Origin: Clostridia bacterium
Lineage (GTDB): Bacteria; Bacillota; Clostridia; UBA1212
NCBI GenBank assembly: GCA_017959965.1
Contig: JAGCZO010000177.1
Span: 1-36,716, forward strand
Direction of reading: 5' to 3'
DNA: 36,716 nt
Shown here piece after piece: positions 7,888 to 15,330 of this stretch. Both the position numbers and the translations under genes were made by a program. Position 1 is the first letter of the stretch; each line of letters starts with the position of its first letter. A model generated the notes under the pieces. It did no database searches. It was not told the DNA's origin and was given only the letters and a program-made list of their open reading frames with translations.

Positions 7888-8904
7888 ATGGACGGACTGA
7901 TAACTTTGGGGATCGAAAGCAGCTGCGATGAGACTTCCGCGGCCGTTGTAAGAAACGGCAGAGAGCTTCTTTCCAACGTGATCGCTTCTTCCCTTGAACT
8001 GCACAAGGCCTACGGAGGTGTCGTTCCGGAACTCGCTTCGAGAAAACACCTCGAGTTCATCGTACCGGTCATCGATAAGGCTTTAAAGGACGCGAAAGTC
8101 TCTCTTGAGGACGTTGACGTCATTGGCGTTACCTTCGGACCGGGACTTGTGGGAGGACTTCTGGTGGGACTTATGGCGGCGAAAGGCCTTGCTTATGCGG
8201 CGGGGAAACCGCTTGTGGGGGTCCACCATCTGGAAGGGCACATCAGCGCCAATTTCCTGGAGAGCCCCGATCTTGAGCCTCCGTTCATAACTTTAGTTGC
8301 CTCGGGCGGCCACAGCCACATCGTTCTGGTGGAGGACTACGGAAAATATAAGATACTGGGAAGGACAAGAGACGATGCCGCGGGAGAGGCTTACGATAAG
8401 ATCTCAAGGGCGCTTGGCCTCGGATATCCGGGAGGACCCGCCATCGACAAGGCCGCTAAAAACGGAGATCCTTCCTACGCGGTCTTTCCCAAGACCAGAT
8501 TCAGGAGCTCCTACGATTTCAGCTTTTCCGGCATCAAGACAGCTGTTCTGAACCATTTGAACAGTCTTAAGATGGCAGGCGCTTCGGTACCTGTGAACGA
8601 CATATGCGCTTCTTTTCAGGAAGCTGTGTGCGGGATCCTTTGCGAAAACACCTTCAAAGCCGCCAGGGACTTCGGCATGAAAACAGTGGTTCTGGCCGGA
8701 GGCGTTGCCGCCAACTCAAGGCTCAGGGAAATGTTTGAACAGGCTGCCGCGAAATACGGAATGAGACTTGAAAAACCCTCCCGCGTTTTGTGCACGGACA
8801 ACGGGGCAATGATCGCGTCCGCGGCATATTTTGCCTATAAGAAGGGAAGAATCTCGGACATGACGTTAAACGCCGAGGCTTCCTGGTCCCTGGAGGACAT
8901 GTAA
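7888..8904 (+). CDS. tsaD: tRNA N6-adenosine threonylcarbamoyltransferase TsaD
   Basis: A 338-residue ASKHA-fold enzyme that, with TsaB and TsaE, transfers the threonylcarbamoyl group from TC-AMP to A37 of ANN-decoding tRNAs. The N-terminus [14 protein letters not shown], the metal-binding HHLEGH, the nucleotide-binding SGGHS and GEAYDK segments, and the late [12 protein letters not shown] and CTDNGAMIA motifs are all present. The ATG at 7888 was chosen over the GTG six bases earlier because CGGAG (7878-7882) is better spaced and the residues align with the family start. tsaB and tsaE are not in the window. Confidence 0.96.
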   Translation: MDGLITLGIESSCDETSAAVVRNGRELLSNVIASSLELHKAYGGVVPELASRKHLEFIVPVIDKALKDAKVSLEDVDVIGVTFGPGLVGGLLVGLMAAKGLAYAAGKPLVGVHHLEGHISANFLESPDLEPPFITLVASGGHSHIVLVEDYGKYKILGRTRDDAAGEAYDKISRALGLGYPGGPAIDKAAKNGDPSYAVFPKTRFRSSYDFSFSGIKTAVLNHLNSLKMAGASVPVNDICASFQEAVCGILCENTFKAARDFGMKTVVLAGGVAANSRLREMFEQAAAKYGMRLEKPSRVLCTDNGAMIASAAYFAYKKGRISDMTLNAEASWSLEDM

Positions 8905-8974
8905 GTTTTGTTGGGCGGAAGCGTTTTGGTCCCGACCAAGGGACCGCAAAATTAAAATATACAAACAGAGAAAA

Positions 8975-9007
8975 GCGGCGTAAAGTAATGATAGATCGCC
9001 GCGGAGG
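8975..9007 (+). promoter_or_regulatory. Hairpin abutting the exonuclease ribosome-binding site
   Basis: GCGGCG (8975-8980) and CGCCGC (8997-9002) can form a 6-bp stem that ends directly at the GGAGG Shine-Dalgarno sequence (9003-9007). A regulatory role is possible but rests on position alone. Confidence 0.3.
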
Positions 9008-9015
9008 AATTTCAT

Positions 9016-9861
9016 TTGATTCATGTATTCATAGATCTTGAGTTTTGCACATGCTTCAGGAAAAGCTCGCCTTTAAGAACGGAGACCATCGAGATCGGAG
9101 CTGTCAAAACGGATGAGAATTATATAGTGACAGGAGAGTTCGACAGACTGGTAAGACCCGATTTTGCCTCATCTATTCCCTCTGCCGAGAGAAATCTCAC
9201 GGGCATCACATGGGCAATGGTGGAAAACGAGAGCTCTTTTGCGGACGTCATGGACGACTTTGTCAAGTGGATAGGGACCGAGGATTATACGATATATTCC
9301 TGGTCCAACAACGATCCCATTCAGGTACTGAGGGAATCCAGAGTGAAGGGCTTCCCCGCCGTTCAACTTGGTCTGTTCAAAAAATGGATCGATTTCCAGC
9401 AGGTCTTCATGGCCGCGGTGGGAATGAAAAACCAGATATCGCTGGAAAGGGCAGTGGAGCTTGCCGACATGTATTTTGTGGGAGATGCTCACAGAGCCGT
9501 TGTGGATTCCTACAACACCGCAAGACTTTTCGCATACTGCGAGACCCTAAGCACCGTTGATCTGACGTTAAAGACCATAGATAATAACGGCTCCTTCACC
9601 GCCAATCCCTCCCTCGAAGGAAAAAAACGGAAGAAAAACAACCCTCAGCATCAGAGAAACGGCAGAAGAAACATCGGCGTCGAACCGAACGTGAGGCGCG
9701 AGAGGGAGGATACGGCCCACCTTGCGGCGGGAACGAAAAACAAGCATTCCAATCCTGACAAATACCCTGAGCAAAGCCCGGGCGAAAAGGATCCGAAAGC
9801 GGCTCCGAAGCGCTCCGGAAGGCCCCATAGGGGTGGAAGGAAAAGGAAAAAGGTGGTATAA
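9016..9861 (+). CDS. DEDDh-type 3'-5' exonuclease with basic C-terminal tail
   Basis: A 281-residue protein. Residues 1-185 are a DnaQ-like RNase T/ERI-1-type exonuclease domain: ExoI is FIDLEF (Asp-x-Glu), ExoII is the WSNNDPIQVL region, and ExoIII is HRAVVDSYNTARLF with the His-x4-Asp of the DEDDh class. Such enzymes remove nucleotides from 3' ends of DNA or RNA with two metal ions. Residues about 200-281 are low-complexity and very basic (Lys, Arg, Asn, Gly), probably disordered and nucleic-acid binding. The start is TTG, with GGAGG 8 nt upstream. The substrate is unknown; an RNA role is suggested by similarity to KapD/ERI-1-like proteins and by the tail. Confidence 0.85.
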   Translation: MIHVFIDLEFCTCFRKSSPLRTETIEIGAVKTDENYIVTGEFDRLVRPDFASSIPSAERNLTGITWAMVENESSFADVMDDFVKWIGTEDYTIYSWSNNDPIQVLRESRVKGFPAVQLGLFKKWIDFQQVFMAAVGMKNQISLERAVELADMYFVGDAHRAVVDSYNTARLFAYCETLSTVDLTLKTIDNNGSFTANPSLEGKKRKKNNPQHQRNGRRNIGVEPNVRREREDTAHLAAGTKNKHSNPDKYPEQSPGEKDPKAAPKRSGRPHRGGRKRKKVV

Positions 9862-9928
9862 TCGGGAGTGAAGGGGGCGTGCCCTGAGTCAGGCTCTTTA
9901 AGGCTTCCTGAATGTGAAGCTTATGCAC

Positions 9929-9956
9929 AAAAAAGCAGGCCATAATGAAAGCCTGC
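9929..9956 (-). terminator. Intrinsic terminator read on the minus strand
   Basis: Read leftward, GCAGGC (9956-9951), a 10-nt loop, GCCTGC (9940-9935) and six Ts (9934-9929) form a textbook terminator. All genes on both sides lie on the plus strand, so it would stop antisense transcription, or belong to a lost gene. On the plus strand the same stem lacks a U-tract. Confidence 0.55.
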
Positions 9957-9987
9957 GATCAGACATTTTCAGTAAAGGACAGATCAC

Positions 9988-11286
9988 ATGGCTACAGTTG
10001 AGTATAAATGCCCGAATTGCGCAGCGCCTCTGGTCTTTGACGCTTCGAAGAAGACTATAAAGTGCGATTTCTGCGACAGTGAGTTTACACCGTCGGTCAT
10101 CGAGGACGAGAGCGTTGCGAAGCCCTCAAAACACATTAATTCCAGGATAGACAGCGAGTACATCGAAGGCGAGAAGGCCGAAGAGTACTGGATGAAGGTG
10201 GAGGCTCAAACGGCCGGCTACAGCTGCCCCTCCTGCGGCGGCGCCATCATATGCACCGAAAACTCAGCCGCTCTGTTCTGCCCTTACTGCGGAAATCCCG
10301 CCATAATCGAGAGCTCTCTTGAAGGTCAGTTCAGACCTGATTACATCATTCCTTTTTCGAAAACGAAGGACCAGGCAGTCTCCGCTTACAAGGCTTTTGT
10401 GGAAAAGTATAAATTCCTTCCCAAAGCTTTCAGGGACAGCCACGCTCCCGAAAAGATCAGCGGCATTTACGTTCCCTACCACTTGATGTCCTGCAGCGTT
10501 GCCGCAAGCGCCACGTATACCGGCGAGACCAAGGAATCCTGGACCGTTGGCGATACGGAATATACCAAGACCAATCACTACAGCCACAAAAGGGCAGGAA
10601 AAATGAGCTTCAACAACGTTCCCTCAGACGCTTCCACGTCCATTGCGGACGAGTATACCGAGTCTGTGGAACCCTTTGACTACGGGAAGATAGAGCCTTT
10701 CAAGACTGTTTATCTCACCGGTTTCCTTGCCGATAAATACGATAAAACACCTGACGACTGCAGAGAAAGGATGGATTCCAGAGTTATCGGCTCCATCTCA
10801 AAGGCGCTGAAAAGCTCGGTCACCAGCCTTGGCTACGAAAACGTCACCGTCCAGAGCCACTCGGAAAACATTTCCGACAGGACCTTCTCCTATGCGCTTC
10901 TCCCTCTCTGGCTTCTCCGGACCAAATTTAACGATAAGTACTACTATTTCGCCATGAACGGCCAGACGGGAAAGGTGGCCGGAAAGCTTCCTACCGACGG
11001 AAAGAAGATCAATCTTTCTGCTTTCCTTATCTCCCTGATTGGTTTGATCATCGGCTTCCTTGTATACCTGTTCAACGAGAACAGTATCCTTTACGGAGTG
11101 ATCGCGTTTATCATCTCTTCACTGATCCTGTTCTTCGTTTCCCGCGGCATAATGTACGGAAAAGCCAGCAACGTGGCTTCGAAATACGATGCGGACTATT
11201 ATTCGAACGCACCCGTGTCCATTTCAGTGAAAGAGGATACCTACATGTATTCGAACACCACTTCGAGACGCATCAGAAACGATTAG
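9988..11286 (+). CDS. Double zinc-ribbon membrane protein of unknown function
   Basis: A 432-residue protein. It begins with a CPNC...CDFC zinc ribbon (Cys8, 11, 26, 29) and has a second ribbon CPSC...CPYC (Cys80, 83, 98, 101). A beta-rich central region follows (about 110-330), then two transmembrane helices (about 345-365 and 368-392) and a short cytoplasmic tail. Proteins of this kind are widespread in Clostridia and are sometimes labelled as a TFIIB-type zinc ribbon or wrongly as primosomal helicase; no helicase motif is present here. AAAGGA lies 8 nt before the ATG. Function is unknown. It stands alone, 106 bp before glgC. Confidence 0.85.
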   Translation: MATVEYKCPNCAAPLVFDASKKTIKCDFCDSEFTPSVIEDESVAKPSKHINSRIDSEYIEGEKAEEYWMKVEAQTAGYSCPSCGGAIICTENSAALFCPYCGNPAIIESSLEGQFRPDYIIPFSKTKDQAVSAYKAFVEKYKFLPKAFRDSHAPEKISGIYVPYHLMSCSVAASATYTGETKESWTVGDTEYTKTNHYSHKRAGKMSFNNVPSDASTSIADEYTESVEPFDYGKIEPFKTVYLTGFLADKYDKTPDDCRERMDSRVIGSISKALKSSVTSLGYENVTVQSHSENISDRTFSYALLPLWLLRTKFNDKYYYFAMNGQTGKVAGKLPTDGKKINLSAFLISLIGLIIGFLVYLFNENSILYGVIAFIISSLILFFVSRGIMYGKASNVASKYDADYYSNAPVSISVKEDTYMYSNTTSRRIRND

Positions 11287-11327
11287 TCCCATTGACCGGA
11301 TCCGGGTATGCGTTTTGCTCAGCGTTT

Positions 11328-11358
11328 GCGGATGCTTCCGCGGCACCGAAGCTGTGCC
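11328..11358 (+). promoter_or_regulatory. Two tandem small hairpins upstream of glgC
   Basis: GCGGA-TGCT-TCCGC (11328-11341) is followed at once by GGCAC-CGAAGCT-GTGCC (11342-11358). There is no U-tract, so a terminator is unlikely; this may be leader structure of the glycogen transcript. No convincing promoter was found in this gap. Confidence 0.3.
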
Positions 11359-11392
11359 AAAGATCCGCTCATGAAAGATTGGAGATGAATTT

Positions 11393-12541
11393 ATGGCAAA
11401 GAAAAACATGATCGCGCTTATACTTGCCGGCGGACAGGGCAGCAGACTTAGTCCTATGACTAAGGTCATGGCCAAGCCTGCCGTTCATTTCGGAGGAAAG
11501 TACAGAATTATCGACTTCGCGCTCAGTAACTGTTCAAACTCCGGTATAGACACGGTCGGTATCCTGACACAGTTCAAGCCTCAGGCACTGAACGCTCACA
11601 TCGGCATCGGCGCCCCCTGGGACCTTGACCGTGTGCACGGCGGTGTGGCGATGCTTCCTCCTTACATGAGCGAGCAGGGCGGCGACTGGTACAAGGGCAC
11701 CGCCAATGCGGTCTATCAGAACCTTTCTTTCTGCGACCAGTACGATCCGGAATATCTGCTTATACTTTCCGGCGATCACATATATAAAATGGACTACAGG
11801 GAGATGCTGAAGGAGCACGTCGCCGCCAATGCCGCGGCAACCATTGCAGTCATCAACGTTCCCCCGGATGAGGCCTCCCGCTTCGGCATCATGAACACCG
11901 ACGCAAACGGCAGGATCCTTGAATTTGAGGAAAAGCCGAAACATCCCAAGAGCACTCTTGCTTCTATGGGGATCTACATTTTCACCTATAAAAAGCTTAA
12001 AGAGTATCTGATCAGAGACGCGGAGGACCCCGATTCCGACTACGATTTCGGAAAGAACATTATTCCAAGGATGCTTGCGGACGGTGAGACGATGGTGGCC
12101 CACGAGTTCAAGGGCTACTGGAAGGACGTGGGAACGATCCAGAGCTTCTGGGAAGCCAACATGGATCTGCTCAGCACCGATAACGAGGTCAAGCTCTTTG
12201 ACACCAGCTGGAAGCTCTTCACCCAGACAAAGATCAGACCTTCTCAGTACATAGGAAACTGCGCTTCCATCAGCGACAGTATCATAACCGAGGGCTGCGT
12301 TGTGGACGGAGAGGTGAAGCACTCAATACTCTTCCCCGGCGTGAGGATCGAAAAGACCGCCCGGGTGGTGGACTCCATCATTATGGAGGACACCGTTATC
12401 GAGGGCAACGTCATCGTTAACAAGGCCATCATTCTCGAAGGGACCACTGTCAAGGCCAGCAACGTTATCGGCGACGGAAAGTCCATCGCAGTCATCGAGG
12501 CCGGTGTGACTGTCGAGCCGAATTTCAGCGGAAAGATCTGA
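11393..12541 (+). CDS. glgC: Glucose-1-phosphate adenylyltransferase, catalytic subunit
   Basis: A 382-residue ADP-glucose pyrophosphorylase, making ADP-glucose from glucose-1-phosphate and ATP, the committed step of bacterial glycogen synthesis. The nucleotide-binding loop [20 protein letters not shown], the PWDLDR segment, [11 protein letters not shown] (catalytic Asp), FEEKPKHP (glucose-1-phosphate contact) and [15 protein letters not shown] are intact. The C-terminus is a hexapeptide left-handed beta-helix. Its length fits Bacillota GlgC, which works with GlgD. GGAGAT precedes the ATG. glgD follows after 13 bp, so both are surely co-transcribed. Confidence 0.96.
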   Translation: MAKKNMIALILAGGQGSRLSPMTKVMAKPAVHFGGKYRIIDFALSNCSNSGIDTVGILTQFKPQALNAHIGIGAPWDLDRVHGGVAMLPPYMSEQGGDWYKGTANAVYQNLSFCDQYDPEYLLILSGDHIYKMDYREMLKEHVAANAAATIAVINVPPDEASRFGIMNTDANGRILEFEEKPKHPKSTLASMGIYIFTYKKLKEYLIRDAEDPDSDYDFGKNIIPRMLADGETMVAHEFKGYWKDVGTIQSFWEANMDLLSTDNEVKLFDTSWKLFTQTKIRPSQYIGNCASISDSIITEGCVVDGEVKHSILFPGVRIEKTARVVDSIIMEDTVIEGNVIVNKAIILEGTTVKASNVIGDGKSIAVIEAGVTVEPNFSGKI

Positions 12542-12554
12542 AGGAGGAAGCGTT

Positions 12555-13673
12555 ATGAGCAAGGAATACATGGCAATATTCAACCTTGACGAGGACGAGA
12601 GCGATATCAAAGCTCTGACCGCAAAGCGGTCCATAGCTTCCATCCCCATCGGAAGCAGATTCAGAGTAATAGATTTTATGCTTTCCAACGTCGTGAACGC
12701 GGGCATTACTAACGTGGGCATATTCACCAATTCAGACTCAAGATCTCTGGTGGACCACGTTGGCGACGGTAAGCCCTGGGATCTCAACCGTAAAAACGAC
12801 GGGCTTTTCCTGTTCACTCACAGACTGCTTGACATTGCGAATTTTGAGTCCAAACTGCTCCAGAACAACATGGAGTATCTTTTCAGAAGCCGCAGCGAAT
12901 CCGTCATTCTCACGTCATCATACTTTGTGTGCAACCTTGACGTGAGTAAGGTGATCAAGTCCCACGAGGCCTCCGGCGCGGACGTAACGGTCGTATATAC
13001 CCATACCGAGACCGCCGACAGAGAGTTCCAGAACTGCTTCACTCTTGAAGTCGACGAGCAGCACGCCAACGTCACCGGCGTCGGTAAAAACATTGGCTAT
13101 ATCCCGAAGGCGGACATCTGCATGGAGTTCTTCATCCTGAAAAAGAGTCTGCTCATCAGTCTCATCCAGGAGAACGCCAGGAACCGCAGATACAACAACT
13201 TCTACGAGCTTCTCTTCGGAAAACTCAAGACCCTTAATTTCCACGCCTACAAGTTTGACGGATACGTGGCCTGCATAAACAGTAAATCATCCTACTTTAA
13301 GGCAAATATGGATTTCCTGGAGTTGAACGTGGCTACCGAGCTGTTTAATTCTCCCAGGCCTGTCTACACAAAGATCAAGGACGAGCCTCCCACGATATAC
13401 GTTGACGGCTGTAAAGTTCAAAATGCTCTGGTGGCTGACGGAAACATAATCCGGGGAACCATTAAGAACAGTATAATCGGCCGGTTCGTTATCGTGGAGG
13501 AGGGCGCCGTGGTGGAAAACAGCATCATCCTTCAGAACGTCAGGATCTGCTCCGGGGCAAAGCTTTACGGTGCGATCATAGACAAAAACGTTGTGATCTC
13601 GGAGAATGCCGAATACAAAGGGGACGAATATTTCCCCACCGTTGTGGAAAAACGGAATATGTATCTTCCGTAA
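12555..13673 (+). CDS. glgD: Glucose-1-phosphate adenylyltransferase, GlgD regulatory subunit
   Basis: A 372-residue GlgD-type subunit. It keeps the fold of GlgC (RFRVIDFMLSNVVNAGITNVGI, PWDLNR, C-terminal beta-helix) but lacks the glycine-rich ATP loop seen at the start of GlgC, which marks the non-catalytic partner that raises the activity of GlgC in Bacillota. GGAGG precedes the ATG. Its place directly after glgC and before glgA is the standard Bacillota order. The downstream hairpin at 13683-13714 may end the glgCD transcript. Confidence 0.95.
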   Translation: MSKEYMAIFNLDEDESDIKALTAKRSIASIPIGSRFRVIDFMLSNVVNAGITNVGIFTNSDSRSLVDHVGDGKPWDLNRKNDGLFLFTHRLLDIANFESKLLQNNMEYLFRSRSESVILTSSYFVCNLDVSKVIKSHEASGADVTVVYTHTETADREFQNCFTLEVDEQHANVTGVGKNIGYIPKADICMEFFILKKSLLISLIQENARNRRYNNFYELLFGKLKTLNFHAYKFDGYVACINSKSSYFKANMDFLELNVATELFNSPRPVYTKIKDEPPTIYVDGCKVQNALVADGNIIRGTIKNSIIGRFVIVEEGAVVENSIILQNVRICSGAKLYGAIIDKNVVISENAEYKGDEYFPTVVEKRNMYLP

Positions 13674-13682
13674 AAATCAAGG

Positions 13683-13714
13683 AGCTCTTGCGGTTTAAGC
13701 CGGCGGGAGCTTTT
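13683..13714 (+). terminator. Possible terminator after glgD
   Basis: AGCTCTTGC and GCGGGAGCT pair with two G-U pairs, extended by GG/CC with a bulge, around a TTTAAG loop, and are followed by TTTT. The U-run is short, so some readthrough to glgA is likely; no convincing promoter was found before glgA. Confidence 0.5.
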
Positions 13715-13788
13715 GACATATGGTATAAACGACGCGCAAGGAACAATTAATTGCCGTTGCGCATGCGTAAATAAAAAAAGGAGACGAC

Positions 13789-15228
13789 ATGAAGGTATTA
13801 TTTGTAGCAGCTGAAGCCGAACCGTTCGCAAAGACCGGCGGTCTTGCCGACGTCGCGTACGCGCTCCCCAGAGCGCTGAAGGCAAAGGGCATTGACGTCC
13901 GTGTGATAATGCCGAAGTACGGCAGCATTGCCCCCAATTTCACCGCCAAGATGAGCCAACTGGCCAGCTTTGGCGTATCGGTAGGCTGGAGGAACCAGTA
14001 CTGCGGCCTGGAATATCTGAGCTACGAGGGGCTGCCGTTCTATTTTATCGACAACGAGTATTATTTTAAGAGACCCGGCTGCTACGGCTATTTTGACGAC
14101 GGCGAAAGGTTTTCCTTCTTCTGCAGGGCGGTAATGGAGTCGGTAAAGTACATGGGTGACTTTGAGCCCGACGTTATACACTGCAACGACTGGCACACAG
14201 GTATCATTCCTGTGTACCTCAGGGATATATACTACAACGCTCCGGAGTTTGCCAACTCCCACGTGGTGTTCACCATCCATAACCTGAAGTACCAGGGGAT
14301 CTATTCTCCGGCCATTCTGGAGGAGCTGCTTGGCCTCAACATGGGCTACTATGCCGACGAGAAGATGAAATTCGGCGACTGCGTATCCTTCGCCAAAGCC
14401 GCTATCGTTTACGCGGACAAGGTCACCACTGTTTCCGAGACTTACGCGGAAGAGATCAAAGGCAACCTTGCCGGAGAGGGCCTTGACGGGCTGCTCCGGG
14501 AGAAGGAGTATAAGCTGTGCGGCATAGTCAACGGCATTGATTACGAGAGATACAATCCCCAGACGGATAAAAACCTCGCGAAAAACTACGGCCCCAGAAA
14601 TTACATCCAGGGCAAGGCGGAAAACAAGGCCGCTCTTCAGAGCGTCATGGGACTTCCTCAGGAGCCTGACAAGCCCGTCATTGCCATCGTAACAAGACTG
14701 GTGAGGCAGAAGGGCATCGATCTGATCACCTGCGTGATGGAGCAGATACTTAACCTTGACGTGCAGTTCGTTCTGCTCGGTGCGGGAGATTCCGACTATC
14801 AGGATTTCTTCGAGTATTACGCATCCGCTTATCCCGGAAAGGTCGGCGTAAAGATCGGCTTCAGCGACGCTCTGGCGTCTCTTATATATGCCGGCGCTGA
14901 CATATTCCTTATGCCTTCCCAGTTTGAACCCTGCGGCATCTCTCAGATGATATCCATGAGATACGGAACTCTTCCTTTGGTCCGTGAGACAGGCGGTCTT
15001 AAGGACACCGTGGAGCCTTACAACAAGTACACGGGAGAGGGCAACGGCTTCTCCTTCAAGAACTATAACGCCCACGAGATGCTGGAGATCATAAGATTCG
15101 CGGTTGAGACCTACGGCGACGAAAAAGCCTGGAGAAAGCTTATGAAGAGCGCTATGGCTACCGACAATTCCTGGGGAATGAGCGCTGACAAATACATCGC
15201 TCTGTACGAGGAAATGTGCGAGAAATAA
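13789..15228 (+). CDS. glgA: Glycogen synthase (GT5)
   Basis: A 479-residue GT5 enzyme that adds glucose from ADP-glucose to the growing alpha-1,4-glucan. The ADP-glucose-binding KTGGLADV motif is at residues 18-25, HCNDWHTG and FTIHNLKYQG follow, and the C-terminal Rossmann domain has the catalytic Glu in FEPCGISQMISMRYG and the RETGGLKDTV loop. Length is typical (about 480). AGGAG lies 6 nt before the ATG. It follows glgCD, completing ADP-glucose synthesis and chain elongation; the branching enzyme gene glgB is not in this window. Confidence 0.97.
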   Translation: MKVLFVAAEAEPFAKTGGLADVAYALPRALKAKGIDVRVIMPKYGSIAPNFTAKMSQLASFGVSVGWRNQYCGLEYLSYEGLPFYFIDNEYYFKRPGCYGYFDDGERFSFFCRAVMESVKYMGDFEPDVIHCNDWHTGIIPVYLRDIYYNAPEFANSHVVFTIHNLKYQGIYSPAILEELLGLNMGYYADEKMKFGDCVSFAKAAIVYADKVTTVSETYAEEIKGNLAGEGLDGLLREKEYKLCGIVNGIDYERYNPQTDKNLAKNYGPRNYIQGKAENKAALQSVMGLPQEPDKPVIAIVTRLVRQKGIDLITCVMEQILNLDVQFVLLGAGDSDYQDFFEYYASAYPGKVGVKIGFSDALASLIYAGADIFLMPSQFEPCGISQMISMRYGTLPLVRETGGLKDTVEPYNKYTGEGNGFSFKNYNAHEMLEIIRFAVETYGDEKAWRKLMKSAMATDNSWGMSADKYIALYEEMCEK

Positions 15229-15330
15229 GCCGACACTTCATCACGGTTTAATTTGTGACTGACCATTGGCGTTGAGCCCGCATTATGCGCGCTCTGTGCC
15301 TTAAAACAGATATTTACTACGGATTTTGCT

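Noticed and set aside
8924-8951. Hairpin GGTCCC/GGGACC after tsaD as a terminator
   Set aside because: Neither strand has a U-tract after the 6-bp stem, so it does not meet the usual criteria.
9988-11286. Primosomal helicase PriA
   Set aside because: Only zinc ribbons and membrane helices are present; there are no Walker motifs or helicase motifs.
11287-11392. Riboswitch upstream of glgC
   Set aside because: Only two simple hairpins are visible, with no match to a known aptamer core that I can recognise.
13713-13729. Promoter before glgA (TTGACA and TATAAA)
   Set aside because: The two boxes are only 5 bp apart and no -10 box is found at the proper distance.
13798-15075. 425-residue minus-strand frame opposite glgA
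   Set aside because: glgA is fully recognisable on the plus strand; the opposite frame is open because of codon bias and matches no family.
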